Shown here: positions 5,089 through 6,635 of the stretch, piece after piece
How positions within the stretch are numbered: position 1 is the stretch's first letter
Layout: every line of letters starts with the position of its first letter
Origin: Cytophagales bacterium
Lineage (GTDB): Bacteria; Bacteroidota; Bacteroidia; Cytophagales; Spirosomataceae
Length of the DNA stretch: 6,635 nucleotides
Direction: 5' to 3'
Assembly: GCA_028868395.1 (NCBI GenBank)
Contig: JAGWUO010000071.1
Span: forward strand, 1-6,635
The notes under the pieces: generated by a model
The model's input: the letters and a program-made list of their open reading frames with translations, nothing else
The model's database searches: none
What the model was told of the DNA's origin: nothing
Made by a program: the position numbers and the translations under genes

Positions 5089-6635
5089 TAATTCAAGACT
5101 GAATTGGATGATGCGAAGTGCCTCAGCAGATGCCAAAGGGCGGAGGCATTCTACCAGATCTTGAACGGATAAAGGTCCGTTTTTTAAATAAGTCAGAATC
5201 AATTTGCGTTCTGCTTCGAGGCCTTCGGGGATATTTTTCCCGGAGGCTTCTTTTTTTCGCTGCAAGCAATGATCGCAGATGCCGCAAGAGGCCTTTAACG
5301 ATTCACCAAAATATGAGGTAATCAAAAGCGTTCTACATGCCTCCGGATGTTTCACATAGTGAATCATCGCATCGATCTTTTTCTTAGACCGCTCTTTCTT
5401 TCTCAAGTATTCAGACCAAATGATGGGCAGGTTTTCGATATTCGCCCGCGGCGTTAAAAAGACTAATTTAGGCAGTCCATTCTGTTTGTCATATTCAATC
5501 AATTCGAACTTCTCTAACAAGGCTAAATTACGCTCCACCTCAGCTGGAGGAATCTTTATCTGGTGAGCAAAGTCCGCCTCAGAGATGCTGACGAATTGAG
5601 TATATAAATTTCCCCCATAGATGCGTAGCAGTCCTTTAAGGAAGGATTCGAATTTTTCGTTTCGGATTTGGAAATCGTATAGTTCAGTGGAGCTAACGAT
5701 GAAACGGATTTTGGAGGGATTTTGGAAGGCCTCGTTTAATAATAAAAGACCTTCAGCTTCCAATGTCTTGAGGGCAAAATAGGTTTGCGAGCTAGGTAAA
5801 TTGAATCGCTTGCACAAATCCATCCAATCGAAATCGTAGCTCTGTAGCTCGCCACTTCCTTCCGCAACTTGCAGGTAATTGGAAACAGCTTGGTACGTTT
5901 TTTTAATCGTTTCCGCTGTCGGAAATGATTTTTCCCATTGAGCTGTTAAATCTAGGATATCTTTTTCTTCGTATAAAATGGCTGCATAAGCCTTTTTTTC
6001 GTCACGTCCCGCTCGGCCGGCCTCTTGGTAATACGCCTCGATGGTATCGGGTAAGTCTAAATGTACCACTAGGCGAACATCGGGTTTGTCGATTCCCATC
6101 CCAAAAGCATTGGTCGCCACGATGCAATCTATTTTGCCGTCGATCCAGTCTTTTTGGCGCGCGCTTCTAACCTCGCCTGGAAGACCCGCGTGGTAAAAAG
6201 TGCTGGATAAACCGGCTTTAGATAACAGATCTGAGATTTCTTGGGTTCGTCTGCGATTCCGCACATAGACGATGGAAGAACCGGGAACCCGCTGCAGCAT
6301 AGAGCACAATCTTTTGTCTTTATCGGACTCGTACAATACGGAATAGGAGAGGTTTGCGCGGCTGAAACTTTTTTGGAATACGGCTGCGTTCTTAAATTGC
6401 AGCTTTTCTTGAATTTCTTGCTTTACTTCTTCGTTCGCGGAAGCCGTCAAAGCGATGCATGGAATGCTCGGAATCAATTCGCGAAAAGCTGAAATTTCTA
6501 AATAAGGCGGTCTGAAATCGTGTCCCCATTGTGAGATACAGTGCGCTTCATCGATGACCAAGAGGCTGATATTCATCTGTTTCGCCCGTTCAATGAACAA
6601 ATCCGTTTTTAAACGTTCCGGCGAAACATACAGAA
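5038..6635 (-). CDS. RecQ-family ATP-dependent DNA helicase, partial (N-terminus outside window)
   Basis: RecQ enzymes are 3'-to-5' DNA helicases acting in recombination and fork repair. The frame stays open to the window edge: 531 residues are visible, starting LYVSPERLKTDL (motif Ib region). The Q motif and Walker A are outside the window. In visible numbering, motif II with DEAH is at 28-31 followed by CISQWGHDFRP, motif III TASA at 63-66, motif V ATNAFGMGIDKPDVR from 173, and motif VI QEAGRAGRD at 203-211. A zinc module C-X16-C-X2-C-X2-C uses C433, C450, C453 and C456. Between motif VI and the zinc cysteines are about 220 residues with two winged-helix-like stretches, against about 50 in E. 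coli RecQ. I recall this as a widespread Bacteroidota RecQ-like type. The tail after the zinc module is short and helical, with no recognisable HRDC domain. The TTG at 6598-6600 is an internal leucine codon, not a start. Because Bacteroidota often carry more than one RecQ, I leave the symbol blank. Confidence 0.95.
   Translation of the reverse strand, partial: LYVSPERLKTDLFIERAKQMNISLLVIDEAHCISQWGHDFRPPYLEISAFRELIPSIPCIALTASANEEVKQEIQEKLQFKNAAVFQKSFSRANLSYSVLYESDKDKRLCSMLQRVPGSSIVYVRNRRRTQEISDLLSKAGLSSTFYHAGLPGEVRSARQKDWIDGKIDCIVATNAFGMGIDKPDVRLVVHLDLPDTIEAYYQEAGRAGRDEKKAYAAILYEEKDILDLTAQWEKSFPTAETIKKTYQAVSNYLQVAEGSGELQSYDFDWMDLCKRFNLPSSQTYFALKTLEAEGLLLLNEAFQNPSKIRFIVSSTELYDFQIRNEKFESFLKGLLRIYGGNLYTQFVSISEADFAHQIKIPPAEVERNLALLEKFELIEYDKQNGLPKLVFLTPRANIENLPIIWSEYLRKKERSKKKIDAMIHYVKHPEACRTLLITSYFGESLKASCGICDHCLQRKKEASGKNIPEGLEAERKLILTYLKNGPLSVQDLVECLRPLASAEALRIIQFSLELGEIHYNAADELAMGSA
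5088..5107 (+). terminator. Weak hairpin just after the lon stop, possible 3' end structure
   Basis: CTAATTCA-agac-TGAATTGG can form an 8-bp stem (one T-G wobble) with a four-base loop, starting ten bases after the lon stop. It is AT-rich and has no T-run behind it (GATGATGCG follows), so it is at best a weak terminator or an mRNA 3'-end stabiliser. It lies inside the recQ coding sequence and shares base 5088 with the longer inverted repeat, so the two structures compete slightly. It is the only compact stem I found near the end of lon. Confidence 0.2.

Noticed and set aside
5118..5321. Plus-strand open frames within the recQ region (also 5925-6170 and 6241-6492)
   Set aside because: They lie antisense to conserved RecQ helicase and zinc-module codons and have no recognisable motifs.
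6598..6600. TTG as the start codon of the minus-strand helicase
   Set aside because: The frame continues upstream to the window edge with the conserved RecQ segment LYVSPERLKTD, so this is an internal leucine codon and the gene is cut by the window.
1..6635. Mobile element, CRISPR array, tRNA/rRNA, defence or biosynthetic cluster
   Set aside because: I saw no repeated spacers, transposase or integrase motifs, RNA-gene structure or accessory genes. Every gene is conserved chromosomal content except the family of unknown function.

Overview
The window is an ordinary, densely coding stretch of a chromosome from the phylum Bacteroidota. The order Cytophagales is my guess from protein style, with low confidence. 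The evidence is a DUF6702-type secreted protein, a RecQ-like helicase of the architecture common in that phylum, an RseP with a longer segment after its HEFGH motif, A-rich gene starts without Shine-Dalgarno sequences, and base composition that looks mid-range by eye.

Layout, left to right. Positions 1-2502 hold a tightly packed plus-strand run. It starts with the 3' part of dxr (isoprenoid precursor synthesis), then six bases, then a complete rseP (site-2 intramembrane protease). A DUF6702-family gene follows, and its TTG start directly abuts the rseP stop codon in the same reading frame. A 79-base gap (2503-2581) follows. It carries the clearest regulatory signal in the window, a sequence with sigma-54 (-24/-12) promoter geometry ahead of lon. 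Positions 2582-5077 encode a complete Lon protease with an intact ATPase and Ser-Lys active site. On the minus strand, 6635 down to 5038 is a RecQ-family DNA helicase whose N-terminus (including Walker A) lies outside the window. It converges on lon, and the two genes overlap tail to tail by 40 bp. A 9-bp perfect inverted repeat flanks the overlap.

How the genes relate: dxr, rseP and the DUF6702 gene are probably co-transcribed from a promoter left of the window. RseP (envelope proteolysis) and Lon (cytoplasmic protein quality control) both belong to proteostasis, but lon probably has its own promoter. RecQ is unrelated in function.

There are no RNA genes, mobile elements, CRISPR arrays, attachment sites or signs of transfer, and no intergenic gap over 300 bases. 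I see no undescribed multi-gene system. The points worth a second look are the sigma-54-like promoter of lon, the overlapping lon/recQ ends, the stop-start junction of rseP and the DUF6702 gene, and the domain inserted in RecQ.
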